Shown: positions 16,301 through 26,451, numbered from the stretch's first letter. The stretch: DNA of 44,215 bases from Bacteroidota bacterium (GCA_018266775.1 JAFDZS010000018.1:14403-58617), one strand, 5' to 3'. Numbers and translations: made by a program. Notes: generated from the sequence alone by a model not told the origin.

Positions 16301-16521
16301 GCAAACTTATAAAATTGACAACTTTCCATTTTTTGCTACACATCAAATTAAAAGGAGATTAAAAATTCAGTTGGCAATTACTTTCCATAAAAGCACTTTT
16401 ACAGGCATTTTTCATTGGGGATTTTGTACTGAATCATGCTATTCATCAATTAGTACAGCGCTGCTCATGCAACAAAATATAAACGGCATCCATTATCTTG
16501 CGATGAAAATGATCAGACACC

Positions 16522-17274
16522 ATGAAGCATGTATTGAACAGCTGTTTTTATGCCGTACTTTTTTTACTATTCTTTAATGTGGATGCAGCACATGCACAAA
16601 CCAAGCAAACAGAACAGCTTAACCAGGTATGGGTGGGCTATTTAAATCAAACCCGGTTTACTAAAAAATGGGGCGCATGGGCCGATCTGCATTTACGCAC
16701 CAAAGAAAAATTTGTGACGAATGTAAATCAAACCATCGTGCGTTTGGGCATCACCTATTATGTGAACGATGCTGCAAAACTTACCGCAGGTTATGCGTAT
16801 GTATCACACTACCCGGGAGATAATCACAAAGAAATTACTCAACCTGAGCACCGCCCCTGGCAGCAAATACAATGGCACACCAAATACGGCCATAAAAGAA
16901 TGATGCAATGGATAAGACTCGAAGAAAAATACCGCCGCAAAATTCTGAATGATTCTATGCTGGCCAATAGTTATAGCTTCAACTGGAAATTGCGCTATAA
17001 CCTCTGGTACGAAATTCCATTTAAGAAAAAAGCACCGGGGCCAAAATCATGGTCATTCATTGCCAACGATGAAGTGCATATCAATTTTGGCAAACAGGTA
17101 GTGAATAATTATTTCGATCAAAACCGTTTTTTCCTCGGATTGAAATATCAATTCACCGATGAGTGCAATGTACAGTTTGGGTATACCAATGTATTTCAGC
17201 AACTGTCTGCCGGTAACAAATACAAAAACATAGACGGTGCAAGAATATTCTTCTTCCAGAATTTAGTATTGTAA
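16522..17274 (+). CDS. DUF2490 outer-membrane beta-barrel protein
   Basis: The 250-residue product has a signal peptide ending near HAQ (residue 26) and alternating amphipathic strands with the pattern of the DUF2490 family: QVWVGYLNQTRFTKKWGAW, DLHLRTKEKF, VRLGITYYV, LTAGYAYVSHYP and HRPWQQIQWH. These proteins are predicted small outer-membrane barrels of unknown function. It ends with the FFQNLVL strand expected of a barrel C-terminus. It lies downstream of the tandem structured elements and converges on the efflux operon. Confidence 0.82.
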   Translation: MKHVLNSCFYAVLFLLFFNVDAAHAQTKQTEQLNQVWVGYLNQTRFTKKWGAWADLHLRTKEKFVTNVNQTIVRLGITYYVNDAAKLTAGYAYVSHYPGDNHKEITQPEHRPWQQIQWHTKYGHKRMMQWIRLEEKYRRKILNDSMLANSYSFNWKLRYNLWYEIPFKKKAPGPKSWSFIANDEVHINFGKQVVNNYFDQNRFFLGLKYQFTDECNVQFGYTNVFQQLSAGNKYKNIDGARIFFFQNLVL

Positions 17275-17494
17275 TTGGAAGCTCCAGCTTCCAATTATTT
17301 TGAATCAAAACATCGAACTCCAAAACCGGAAGCTCCAGCTTCTTGTAATTGGAAGCTCCAGCTTCTTGTAATTGGAAGCTCCAGCTTCCAATTATTTTGA
17401 ATCAAAGCATCGAACTCCAAAACCGGAAGCTCCAGCTTCCAATCTCGTTGAACGGAAGCATCGAACCGAAAAAGCTGGAAGCTGGAGCTTCCAG
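17273..17494. repeat. Array of GGAAGCT-CC-AGCTTCC palindromes between convergent genes
   Basis: Six copies of the 16-base palindrome occur at 17277, 17328, 17351, 17374, 17425 and, reversed, 17477; copies 2 and 3 lack the last base. Two of them head a longer direct repeat of about 51 bases (17277-17327 and 17374-17424) that includes ATTATTTTGAATC and CATCGAACTCC. The array runs from the DUF2490 stop to the adaptor stop and could form strong bidirectional hairpins. It is not a CRISPR array, since spacing is irregular and the spacers repeat. Confidence 0.85.
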
Positions 17495-18550
17495 TTACAT
17501 TTGGTCATTGGCAACAGCAATCACCTGGTCGCCCTGCTGCAATGCACCATATACCTCAATCTTATCTGCAGATGCATTACCCGTTGTAACATCCACTTTC
17601 GTAACCGTTTTATCTTTCATTACCAATACATATTTTCTTTCGGTAGAAGTAACCACTGCGGTTTTAGGTACATACAGCGCTTCAATATTGCCTGCTGAAT
17701 ACAGTACCACATTGGCAAACATTCCCGGGCTTAATATGCCATCTTTATTCGGCACATCCACTTCCATTCTTTCATTACGGAAGGTTGGATTGATATTATT
17801 GGAAGAACGGTTGATGAAACCGGTCAACTTTTTTCCCTGCAATGCACTTACATAAAATGAAACGGTGTCTTTATTTTTAATCTGCGCTGCAACAGCTTCG
17901 GGAATATCCAGCTGCAAACGCAGATGATCAGTTTGTTTCAGTTCAAGCATAGGTTTATCTTTTGCGGCAGCATTCACCAATGCACCGGGATGAATATTTC
18001 TTTCTGTAATCACCCCGTTAAATGGCGCGGTAACATTTAAATATTCCAGCATGGTTTGCTGCAACTGCCAGTTCGCTTTTTCTGCATTGCATAAAATACT
18101 GTCAGCTTCCATTTTAGATTTTACTGTTGAAAGATCGAGTGGTGATATAGCGCCGGGAGTTTTCGATGCTTCCAGTAAACGCTGGTATCTTTCTTTATCA
18201 ATAGAATAATCTACTTTGGTTCTGGCATATTTTTCTTTGGCTTGCATGGCTGCCTGCAATAGTTCCGGTGCGTCCAGTGTCATCAATAATTTTCCTTTGG
18301 ATACTTTATCACCAATATCCACGGCAACCGTTTTTACGTACCCATTCACTTTAGGAAAAATACTTACCTCCTGGTAAGCTGCTAATTGCGCAGGCAATTT
18401 GATGCTGGTGGACACACCGCCTTTTTCTACCGGCGCCAGTTGATACTGCGGCGCTGCCGCCACAGGGGCAGTCATTTTTTTATCCGCACCATTTGTTGTA
18501 CAGGATGCAACTGCTGTAATTACTGCCATTGAAAGGATGAAATATTTCAT
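17495..18550 (-). CDS. RND efflux periplasmic adaptor lipoprotein (HlyD/AcrA family)
   Basis: The 351-residue product is the membrane-fusion subunit of the tripartite pump. It starts with a lipoprotein signal whose lipobox is AVASC (MKYFILSMAVITAVASCT). The halves of the lipoyl/barrel-sandwich domain are visible around NGYVKTVAVDIGDKVSKGKLL and VTAPFNGVITERNIHPGALV, on either side of a helical hairpin, and a beta-barrel plus membrane-proximal domain follow. I chose the ATG at 18550 over an upstream in-frame start at 18670 that lies within the pump gene. It begins 10 bases after the pump gene ends. Confidence 0.92.
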   Translation of the reverse strand: MKYFILSMAVITAVASCTTNGADKKMTAPVAAAPQYQLAPVEKGGVSTSIKLPAQLAAYQEVSIFPKVNGYVKTVAVDIGDKVSKGKLLMTLDAPELLQAAMQAKEKYARTKVDYSIDKERYQRLLEASKTPGAISPLDLSTVKSKMEADSILCNAEKANWQLQQTMLEYLNVTAPFNGVITERNIHPGALVNAAAKDKPMLELKQTDHLRLQLDIPEAVAAQIKNKDTVSFYVSALQGKKLTGFINRSSNNINPTFRNERMEVDVPNKDGILSPGMFANVVLYSAGNIEALYVPKTAVVTSTERKYVLVMKDKTVTKVDVTTGNASADKIEVYGALQQGDQVIAVANDQM

Positions 18551-18560
18551 ATTAGTGGTA

Positions 18561-21500
18561 TTAAATATTTTGTTGTTCAGGTAATAGTGATACTGATTTG
18601 AAATTTGCTTTCTGCCGCACCCAGCCATACACCAAGGGTACAATAAACAGTGCTGCAAAGGTAGAAGCAATTAAACCGCCGATCACCGCACGGCCCAATG
18701 GCGCAGATTGATCTCCGGCTTCTCCCAGCCCGCTTGCCATGGGTATCATACCGGCTATCATGGCCAGGCTGGTCATTAATATCGGACGCAGACGGATGCT
18801 CGCTGCTACTGTTGCCGCTTTGAAGGGATCGCGGTATTGCAGGCGCAACGCTTCAGCATTCGTTACAATCAAAATCGCATTGGCCACTGATACGCCGGTA
18901 CTCATGATGATGCCCATGTACGATTGCAGGTTCAGCGTGGCACCCGTTGCCAGCAGCAATAACAATGCACCCAGCAATACAGCAGGAACAGTGGATAAAA
19001 CGGAAATGGCTACACTAAATGATTGGTAATTGGCTGCCAGCAGTAACAGGATCACAATAATAGCGGCCAGCAGGCCCGATTGCAATGCACTGAGTGTTTC
19101 GGTTAACAAAGAAGACATTCCTTTGATCTCTGCCACCAAACCCCGTGGTGGCTGACCCAGTGAAGCGATGGCCTTCTGTACCACATCCGTTGCCGCCCCT
19201 AAATCTTTTTTATAGATATTGGCACTTACGGTAAGAAAACGCCTTGGCCCGGAACGGTCATACTCGCCCGGCAACGTATCTACAGTTAACTGCGCAATGT
19301 CTGATAACACCGGCCTTTGTTTTCCCTTTACCAATGGAATGGATTGTAATTCTTCAATTGAGTTCATAAGATATTCCGGCACCTGCACCTGTACCTGGTA
19401 AGTATAGGCTACCCTTGTATCCAGCCATTGTATTTTTTCCGTAAAGCGGCTGGATGATGTAGCATCAGAAATACTCCGGGCCACTTCAGCCAGGTTCAAT
19501 CCCATTTGCGCCAGGCGAAAACGGTCTACCGTAATTTTAATGGTGGGGAAATGCAGTGGTTGTGCAATTTGTACATCACGTAAAAATGAAACCCGCTTCA
19601 GAGTATCCACCAGGTGTTCTGCATATAATTTCATTTCATCAAAATTCTTTCCGGCCACACGCACTTCAATCGGAGTGGATGCCCCCTGGGCCATAATTTT
19701 TTCTGTAAGCTCAATAGGTTCAAAAGAAATATGCAATTGCGGGTATGCTGCACTGATATTTTTTCGCAACTGATCTTTCAGATCGTCCAGTTTAGGTTTA
19801 TAGTTTTCCTTCAGGTTCACCTGCAGCAGAGCTTCATGTGTACCGCTGTTAAAAATATATAAATTACTGGACCCGTAACTGCTGGGTATTAAGCCAATGT
19901 ATGCACTCGTAATCGCAACATTTCCATTGGTAGTTTGATTGATCACATCGAGTACACCTTTTGTTACCCGTTCTGTTTGCTCCAGCCTTGTACCATCGGG
20001 TTCTTTAATGCGCAGCTGCAATTGCCCGTTATTGGTTTTAGGCAACAGGTCTTTTCCAATTACCACAAAACAAATTGCTGCTGCAGCAAGGCAACCTAAA
20101 AGATAAGCGATGGTGATCCATTTCCGTTTCGGCATCCAGCGCTCCAGCAATGAGGCCAGTTTTACTTTAATGCGCTGAAAAAAATCATTTTCTTCGGGAT
20201 GCTTTTTATCTTCAGCATTATGCAGGTTCACTTCTTTGATTTCGTTGTCATCCAGTGCCAATCCCGCATGTGCATGCAGTTGCTTGTGGTGGTACTGAAA
20301 CATTTCTTCTTTCAGCAACCAGTTTGCAATTACCGGCACTAAAGTTTGCGCCGCAATAAATGAAATGATCATTGCAAAACCAATGGATAACGACAAAGGA
20401 AGAAACATGGCACGTGGTACGCCATTCATTACAAATGAAGGCGCAAACACCGCGAGTATACAAAGCAGTATCAGCAATAAGGGAAATGAAATTTCCTCGC
20501 AGGCATTCAGTATCGCTTCTCTTTTTGTTTTGCCCATTTCTAAATGCTGGTGAATATTTTCTATCGTCACCGTTGCCTGGTCCACCAGTACACCAATGGC
20601 CAAAGCAAGGCCGCTCAGTGTCATGATGTTGATGGTTTGCCCTGTTAAGTTCAGCATCAGTACACAACTAATAATAGCTACAGGAATGGTGATCACCACC
20701 ACCAGGCTGCTGCGCCAGTCTTTCAAAAATAATAACACCATCAGGCCGGTAAGTATAGCACCCAGTATCCCTTCTGTCAATAAACTTTTTACAGCATTGA
20801 TCACAAATACTGATTGGTCAAATTCATAACTGATGTTTACATCTTCCGGCAGCAGGCTCTGCATCTCCGGTAATTTAGCTTTGAGCGATTGCACCACAGA
20901 CCATGTGGACGCATCTGCTGTTTTTACCACCGGTACATAAACAGACCGTTTTCCATTCACCAGTGCATAATCAACAGTTACATCAGAGGCATCGTTTACC
21001 GTGGCGATGTCATGTATAAATACCGTAGCACTTCCGTTGGTAACAATCGGTATGTCTTCAAACTCCTGCACTTTATTTTCCAATGAGTTTACGGTGGTTA
21101 CATACATCATACTGTCCACCCGTAAATTTCCTGATGGTGTGATGCTGTTATTTTTGGTGATGGCTTCCACCACCTGGTCGGGCGATATATTAAACCGGCT
21201 TAACTTTTCAGGATCCACACTCACCACTACTGATCTTGAATTGGCACCAAAGGGTGGCGGTGCTGACAAACCCGCCACTGTAGAAAACATCGGGCGAACA
21301 CGGGTGGCCACAAGGTCGTAAATTTCTTTCAGTGATTTTGTTTTACTGCTGAACACCAACTGGCCAACGGGTAATGATGAAGCATCAAAGCGTATAACCT
21401 GTGGCGGTAGTGCGCCGGGTGGAAAAAATTTGGAGGCGCGGTTCACCTGCAATGCCACCTGTGCCGATGCTTCAGCCATATCGGTTCCTTCATAAAAAGA

Positions 21501-21773
21501 GAGTTTGATTAACGTAAGCCCCTGGATGTTTTTGCTCTCCATATTTTTTATCCCGTTTACATACAGGAACTGGTCCTGCATACGGGTGGCAAAAAATCCT
21601 TCCATTTGTTGCGGGCTCATACCGCCATACGACTCGATCACATATATCGTGGGCAAATTCAGCCTTGGAAAAATATCTATCGGTATAGTGCGTATGGCCA
21701 TGCATGAAAACAACAGCAATCCTGCAAATAATACCAGCGTGGTAACAGGTTTTCGTAACGCTGCACGTACCAT
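18561..21773 (-). CDS. RND-family efflux pump, inner-membrane subunit
   Basis: The 1070-residue transporter has the RND plan: TM1 followed by a large periplasmic loop, TM2-7, a second loop and TM8-12. At the TM4 proton-relay site the sequence reads AIGVLVDQATVTIEN, a single Asp where AcrB has two, and the TM10 lysine of AcrB is replaced (GVSVANAILIVTNAEAL). The substrate class is therefore uncertain: it is neither a plain HAE1 drug pump nor a clear CusA-type metal pump. A charged, His-containing linker at about residues 495-540 follows TM6. It sits between the tolC-like and adaptor genes with gaps of 5 and 10 bases. Confidence 0.92.
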   Translation of the reverse strand: MVRAALRKPVTTLVLFAGLLLFSCMAIRTIPIDIFPRLNLPTIYVIESYGGMSPQQMEGFFATRMQDQFLYVNGIKNMESKNIQGLTLIKLSFYEGTDMAEASAQVALQVNRASKFFPPGALPPQVIRFDASSLPVGQLVFSSKTKSLKEIYDLVATRVRPMFSTVAGLSAPPPFGANSRSVVVSVDPEKLSRFNISPDQVVEAITKNNSITPSGNLRVDSMMYVTTVNSLENKVQEFEDIPIVTNGSATVFIHDIATVNDASDVTVDYALVNGKRSVYVPVVKTADASTWSVVQSLKAKLPEMQSLLPEDVNISYEFDQSVFVINAVKSLLTEGILGAILTGLMVLLFLKDWRSSLVVVITIPVAIISCVLMLNLTGQTINIMTLSGLALAIGVLVDQATVTIENIHQHLEMGKTKREAILNACEEISFPLLLILLCILAVFAPSFVMNGVPRAMFLPLSLSIGFAMIISFIAAQTLVPVIANWLLKEEMFQYHHKQLHAHAGLALDDNEIKEVNLHNAEDKKHPEENDFFQRIKVKLASLLERWMPKRKWITIAYLLGCLAAAAICFVVIGKDLLPKTNNGQLQLRIKEPDGTRLEQTERVTKGVLDVINQTTNGNVAITSAYIGLIPSSYGSSNLYIFNSGTHEALLQVNLKENYKPKLDDLKDQLRKNISAAYPQLHISFEPIELTEKIMAQGASTPIEVRVAGKNFDEMKLYAEHLVDTLKRVSFLRDVQIAQPLHFPTIKITVDRFRLAQMGLNLAEVARSISDATSSSRFTEKIQWLDTRVAYTYQVQVQVPEYLMNSIEELQSIPLVKGKQRPVLSDIAQLTVDTLPGEYDRSGPRRFLTVSANIYKKDLGAATDVVQKAIASLGQPPRGLVAEIKGMSSLLTETLSALQSGLLAAIIVILLLLAANYQSFSVAISVLSTVPAVLLGALLLLLATGATLNLQSYMGIIMSTGVSVANAILIVTNAEALRLQYRDPFKAATVAASIRLRPILMTSLAMIAGMIPMASGLGEAGDQSAPLGRAVIGGLIASTFAALFIVPLVYGWVRQKANFKSVSLLPEQQNI

Positions 21774-21778
21774 ATTGT

Positions 21779-23167
21779 TTATTTTAATGTTTGAATGAAT
21801 GGAATTAAGTTATTGGTAGCGGCAGCCTTATTCAACTGCGCCTGGTACCAGTCTGTTACCGTTTCTATATAATCGGTTTGTGAACGGTATAACACAAATG
21901 CAGCATTGGTTAAATCAATCAATGAAATAATACCTGCTTTATACTGCGCTGTTTTTTGGTTGTAGGTATCCTGTGCTGACTGCAGCTGCACCGGCAACTC
22001 TTTCAAATTATTGGTAATGGTTTGCATGGCGGCATCGGCCTGCCTGTCTGCTGCGGTGATAAACAGTTTTTGTTGCTGCAGGTCATCATCGCTGGCTTGC
22101 AACAAATACCGGTTAATGGCCAGTTTATCTTTTTTATAAATACCATTGAACAAATTATAAGTAAAAGCTACTGCGGTGGCATAGTTATACCGTTGGTAAC
22201 CGAGGCCATTGGTAAGTGCAGTGTATTTATCGTTGTACTGTATACTGGAACCTCTTGCCCAAACACTGCCAGCTAAAATAATTTTAGGCAGGTATGTTTT
22301 TTTTATCAGCAATTCGTTTGCGGTATAAATCGCTTTGCGCTTGATATAATAATCGATCAGTGGATGATGAACCGTATCTGTGAAAAGCAAATTGTTTGAT
22401 GCGGTAACATTGCTGGTATGCAGCGTATCCAGCAGCAATGCTGAAGGGGCAATGCCGGTATAATAAGAGAGTTGTTCTTTTAACTGGTTAATGGTGCCTG
22501 CAGTTTGATTGTAACTGATTTTTGCACGGGATAATTCTGCCTGCGCCAGTGATGAATCGCCGCCGGGTTTAATGCCGCTCAATGTTAATGCACGGATCAC
22601 CGTATAAATATCCTGGTACCGTTGTACATTCTGTTGGTCGTTAGCCAGTTTAGATTGCTGACGCAGTATATTCAGGTACAGTTGTGCCAGCTGCAATGTA
22701 ACCTGGTATTTTTCTTTTTCTGCATCAGCGGCAATAAGGTCTGCATAAGCATGTGCAGTATTTAGTTTGGCATGGTTCAATCCAAAATTATATAACTCAT
22801 ACTCACTGTACACCACGGCAACGTTGCCCGTTTCAACCTGTGCATTATTAGTTGCTCTTATACTTCCTGATGTGGAAGGTGTAACGCCAAATGTAAAATA
22901 AGAACCCGCCAATGAATTGGCCGATGCAAGGTTCAGTTGTTCACTAAAACGGGTTTGTGGCAAAAAGGAATGCTGTACATCCTGTATACCTGCATGTGCA
23001 GCATCAATGAGTGCCTGCTTCTGGTGCAATACCGGGAGATAGCGCAATGCACTGTCAATTACATTTTGCAGGGATAAGGTTTTGGTTTGTGCAAGTAAAG
23101 AAAACTGCGGTATCAGCATTATTATGCAGCATACAACATATTTCTTTCCTTTACAGAAAGAGATCAT
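21779..23167 (-). CDS. TolC-family outer-membrane efflux channel
   Basis: The 462-residue product has a hydrophobic N-terminal export signal (VVCCIIMLIPQFSLLAQ) and the repeated long helices of OEP/TolC proteins, such as LQNVIDSALRYLPVLHQKQ at the start of the mature protein and AGIISLIDLTNAAFVLYRSQ near the end. It provides the outer-membrane duct of the pump encoded by the next two genes and begins 39 bases after the small RGPP-tail gene. The start is the ATG at 23167. Confidence 0.9.
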   Translation of the reverse strand: MISFCKGKKYVVCCIIMLIPQFSLLAQTKTLSLQNVIDSALRYLPVLHQKQALIDAAHAGIQDVQHSFLPQTRFSEQLNLASANSLAGSYFTFGVTPSTSGSIRATNNAQVETGNVAVVYSEYELYNFGLNHAKLNTAHAYADLIAADAEKEKYQVTLQLAQLYLNILRQQSKLANDQQNVQRYQDIYTVIRALTLSGIKPGGDSSLAQAELSRAKISYNQTAGTINQLKEQLSYYTGIAPSALLLDTLHTSNVTASNNLLFTDTVHHPLIDYYIKRKAIYTANELLIKKTYLPKIILAGSVWARGSSIQYNDKYTALTNGLGYQRYNYATAVAFTYNLFNGIYKKDKLAINRYLLQASDDDLQQQKLFITAADRQADAAMQTITNNLKELPVQLQSAQDTYNQKTAQYKAGIISLIDLTNAAFVLYRSQTDYIETVTDWYQAQLNKAAATNNLIPFIQTLK

Positions 23168-23206
23168 AAGTAAAATATTTAAATGAGAAATGTTGATAAC
23201 AGAACG

Positions 23207-23593
23207 TTATGCAACAACTGGCGGGCCACGCAATATCACCACCACGCAGTATTGTACTGCTAAAAATGGCCGGGGATAATCGATACTGATTTCGTGTGCA
23301 GTAAATATTTGTTCAGGAATGGTTTGCCAAACCGTAACTGCAGGCGCGGTTTCTAACTGAAATCTTTTATTAACACGAACTACAGCTGACCTGTTATGCT
23401 TTTGGATCAGCGCTTTGCTGAAACCATTTTGCTGATCTGGTGAGGGTTTCTTGCAATATTCATAGCGGTTGGTATTTTTATTATAGAGTATTGCATGGCT
23501 GAACACACCCTGCACAATAAAAACACTGAGGTACAAAAACAATATGGCTGCCTTAGCCATATTAAAAAAAATATGTTTCCTTTTTGTACCCAT
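23207..23593 (-). CDS. Small hypothetical protein with C-terminal RGPP motif
   Basis: The 128-residue product has one hydrophobic N-terminal segment (AAILFLYLSVFIVQGVFSHA), a basic middle and the C-terminal sequence VVVILRGPPVVA. Small proteins with an RGPP-like tail occur next to TonB receptor and RND efflux genes in Bacteroidota; their function is unknown to me. As first gene of the efflux operon it may help assembly or sensing, which is speculation. An internal ATG (residue 12) just before the hydrophobic segment is an alternative start. Confidence 0.7.
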   Translation of the reverse strand: MGTKRKHIFFNMAKAAILFLYLSVFIVQGVFSHAILYNKNTNRYEYCKKPSPDQQNGFSKALIQKHNRSAVVRVNKRFQLETAPAVTVWQTIPEQIFTAHEISIDYPRPFLAVQYCVVVILRGPPVVA

Positions 23594-23685
23594 GCTGGTT
23601 TACCTGAACAATTATACTTTCAAAATTATGAGTTAACGGCCAATTTCATTGAACGGGTATGTAAACTGTTTGTTAACCGGTAATA

Positions 23686-26451
23686 TTATTTTGACAATGG
23701 TATTGTAAAGTGATAAGTACCAGAGCCTGTTTGTACTTTCAACTTATTATCTGCCGTTCCTGCTGATTGCATACCCGCTGCCGGTAAAGGCTTACCATTA
23801 ACTTTTATACCAACATTCTCTGTGGCTGGCAAATAAATAGTTGCAGTAGTGTTGGCCGGTATTTCAACTGACAATTCAATATGTGCATCTTTTTTCTCCC
23901 AGCTGCATGCTATATTGCCGTATATCGTTTGGTGATTGGCTGTAACAGCAGAAAGATTGCCCACGATTTCCGGTTTAATCACAATATGTTTATAGCCGTA
24001 AGAATCATCTGCCTGCTGAATGCCTGCCAGGCCTTCATAAAACCATTGCATGATATGCCCCAGCATTAAATGATTGTTGGATACTTCCGCCAACGCTGCC
24101 CATGATTCTGTTAATGCTGTTGCGCCTTTACGCAGCTGGTAACCATAACCCGGTACATCGTCCCTGTTGTTCATATCATAAATGAGAGAAGAAGCACCTC
24201 CATCCTGCAACGCCTGTATTAAAAAGTGAAAGCCAATATCACCGGCAGTTAATTTTTTTCCATTGGCAGTGATGGAATCAGTGAGGTTCTTTAATACGGC
24301 TGCTTTATCTTCTTCATCCACCAAACCCAAACATAAAGGCATCGCCATCGCCGTCTGGCTGCCGGTGGCATATACTTTTGTAAATGGGTTATAAAACTTA
24401 GTATTAAACGCGGTTTTTATTTTTGCTGCCAACTGTTTATACTGAACAGCATCTTCAGCATGTTGCTGCAGCAGTGCCATTTGTTGCAGCAACAGTACAT
24501 CGTAATAATAGATGGCAGTAGCGGTTAATGCTTTTGGTGTTAACTGCGCCACTCCGGGTGGTTGTGGCCCCAAATCATACCAATCACCTAAACCATAATC
24601 AATGATTCCGTTTACAGATTTGCTTTGCAGGTACGCCACATATTTTTTCATCATGGGGTAAGCTTCCTGCATCACCGTTTCATCGCCATACCATTTATAC
24701 AGCATCCATGGCAGTATCACCGCTGCGCTTCCCCATTCCGGTGAATCACGAAAACCAAATCCATGATCGTCAAAAAAAACAAATTCCGGTGCAATGTCGG
24801 GTATCAATCCTTCAGCAGTTTGCGCATCCATCATGTCATGCACCAGTTTTGTATACAACAAATGAATGTTGGTGTTGGCATTGATGGAACCGCCCATTAA
24901 ATAATCCTGCTCCAGCCAGCTGAGTTTTTCCCTGTGCGGACAATCGGTTGCCACGCTTTGCAGGTTGCTGCTGATGGCCCACTGAATCAGATGATTGATG
25001 CGGTTGAATAAAGTATCGGAACAGGTAAATGTACCATTTACCGGAGATGCATTACTGGTATGCAATGCCTTCAACGAAGTAATAACGGGGAGACCATTTG
25101 CCGACGATGCGGTATCAGGCACTGCGCCTTCCACCTGAACATAACGGAAACCATAGTACGAGAATTTGGGTTGCCAGGTTTCTATCCCATCGCCTTTGAG
25201 TGTGTAAGTATAATAACAGGCTTTGCCCGTGGCATTTTGATTGGCGGTACCGTTAGCATGCAATAATTCCGCAGGAATCATTTTCACTACTTGTCCTTTT
25301 TTCCCTTTTACAGACAGCTGCATAATGCCGGAAAGGTTCTGCCCAAAATCATATACATACACACTATCGCCCGGTTTTTGAATATGCATTGGAGACAGCG
25401 TTGCTTTCACCGTTACGGGATAATCCGCTTCGGCTTCCAGTTTTCCCTTTGGTGCAGTTGCTGTTATTGCGGGCTGCCAATTGTTGCCCGTTTCTTTTGT
25501 GGCATCATAATCTTCTCCTCCATAGATACTGGAAAAAGTTATGGCAGACGGCTGCACTTTCCAGCTTTGATCAGACACTATATTCTGTACCGTACCATCT
25601 TTATAAACCAACATAAGCCTGCAAATCATTTTGGGATAACCAAATGCGGTTACGAATTTGGTATACCGTTCCCTGCTGATAGTATAGAACCCATTGCCCA
25701 CTATTACGTCAATCACATTTGATCCCTGTTGCACCGCATTGGTTACATCGTAAACATTATACAATACACGTTTATCATAATCCGTCCAGCCGGGAGATAA
25801 AAAACTGTTGCCGATTTTTTGCTGGTTGATCTGCAGTTCATATTGCCCTAAACCGGTGATATATATTGTTGCACGATCAATAGTTTTATCCGCTGTAAAT
25901 ATTTTTTGAAACTGCGGCACCACTGAACGTTTTTTTAATTTATCTGGCCCCAGTTTTCTTTTAATATCTGGGCTGTGCACACCGGGCACTGTGATTAATG
26001 AATCTGGCATATTTTCAAGGGCAATCCATTGTGCATTGGCCCAGTCTTTTGCTGCCAGCAAGCCGGTGCTGAATGTTTGTGTTTCGCTCCGGTTGGTATT
26101 ATTGTGATTATCCCACACCTGTACTTTCCAGTAATACGTTGTTGCACTTTTCAATGGCTTACCACGATATGGCACCACAATGTTTGCACTTTTTATTTTT
26201 TTGCTATCCCAGATATTTCCCTTGCCAGCATTCAGTAATGCTTTTTTATCTGAAACAATAATGCGGTAATACCATTGCAGAACATTATGCTGAGCGGATT
26301 GCATTTGCCAGCTCAATTGCGGCTGTGCATCATCAATACTAATAGGTGCATTTTTAAAATTACATTGCAGGTGAGTGACAGATAAATTTTGTGCATGATG
26401 CTGAAGATGGAAAATACATACACCCAAAAAGAACAACAACATTTTTTTCAT
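23686..26451 (-). CDS. Secreted alpha-L-rhamnosidase (GH78)
   Basis: The 921-residue product has a signal peptide (MKKMLLFFLGVCIFHLQHHA) and the GH78 order: an N-terminal beta-domain (PQLSWQMQS, YRIIVSDKK), a second beta-domain (YITGLGQYELQINQQKIG, SPGWTDYDKRVLYNVYDVT), the (alpha/alpha)6 catalytic domain and a C-terminal beta-sandwich. The catalytic-region motif is ATDCPHREKLSWLEQDYLMG, which corresponds to DCPxRxExxGW, and DSPEWGSAAVILPW follows. It releases terminal rhamnose from plant or bacterial glycans. It stands alone between the sucrose and efflux operons. Confidence 0.93.
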   Translation of the reverse strand: MKKMLLFFLGVCIFHLQHHAQNLSVTHLQCNFKNAPISIDDAQPQLSWQMQSAQHNVLQWYYRIIVSDKKALLNAGKGNIWDSKKIKSANIVVPYRGKPLKSATTYYWKVQVWDNHNNTNRSETQTFSTGLLAAKDWANAQWIALENMPDSLITVPGVHSPDIKRKLGPDKLKKRSVVPQFQKIFTADKTIDRATIYITGLGQYELQINQQKIGNSFLSPGWTDYDKRVLYNVYDVTNAVQQGSNVIDVIVGNGFYTISRERYTKFVTAFGYPKMICRLMLVYKDGTVQNIVSDQSWKVQPSAITFSSIYGGEDYDATKETGNNWQPAITATAPKGKLEAEADYPVTVKATLSPMHIQKPGDSVYVYDFGQNLSGIMQLSVKGKKGQVVKMIPAELLHANGTANQNATGKACYYTYTLKGDGIETWQPKFSYYGFRYVQVEGAVPDTASSANGLPVITSLKALHTSNASPVNGTFTCSDTLFNRINHLIQWAISSNLQSVATDCPHREKLSWLEQDYLMGGSINANTNIHLLYTKLVHDMMDAQTAEGLIPDIAPEFVFFDDHGFGFRDSPEWGSAAVILPWMLYKWYGDETVMQEAYPMMKKYVAYLQSKSVNGIIDYGLGDWYDLGPQPPGVAQLTPKALTATAIYYYDVLLLQQMALLQQHAEDAVQYKQLAAKIKTAFNTKFYNPFTKVYATGSQTAMAMPLCLGLVDEEDKAAVLKNLTDSITANGKKLTAGDIGFHFLIQALQDGGASSLIYDMNNRDDVPGYGYQLRKGATALTESWAALAEVSNNHLMLGHIMQWFYEGLAGIQQADDSYGYKHIVIKPEIVGNLSAVTANHQTIYGNIACSWEKKDAHIELSVEIPANTTATIYLPATENVGIKVNGKPLPAAGMQSAGTADNKLKVQTGSGTYHFTIPLSK

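Noticed and set aside
17277..17492. CRISPR-like regular repeats
   Set aside because: Repeat units are palindromes of 15-16 bases with irregular spacing, some inverted, and the intervening sequence is itself repeated; no cas genes.
17349..17855. ORFs with repeated EAPAS-type peptides
   Set aside because: They come from translating the GGAAGCT palindrome array and the antisense strand of the adaptor gene.
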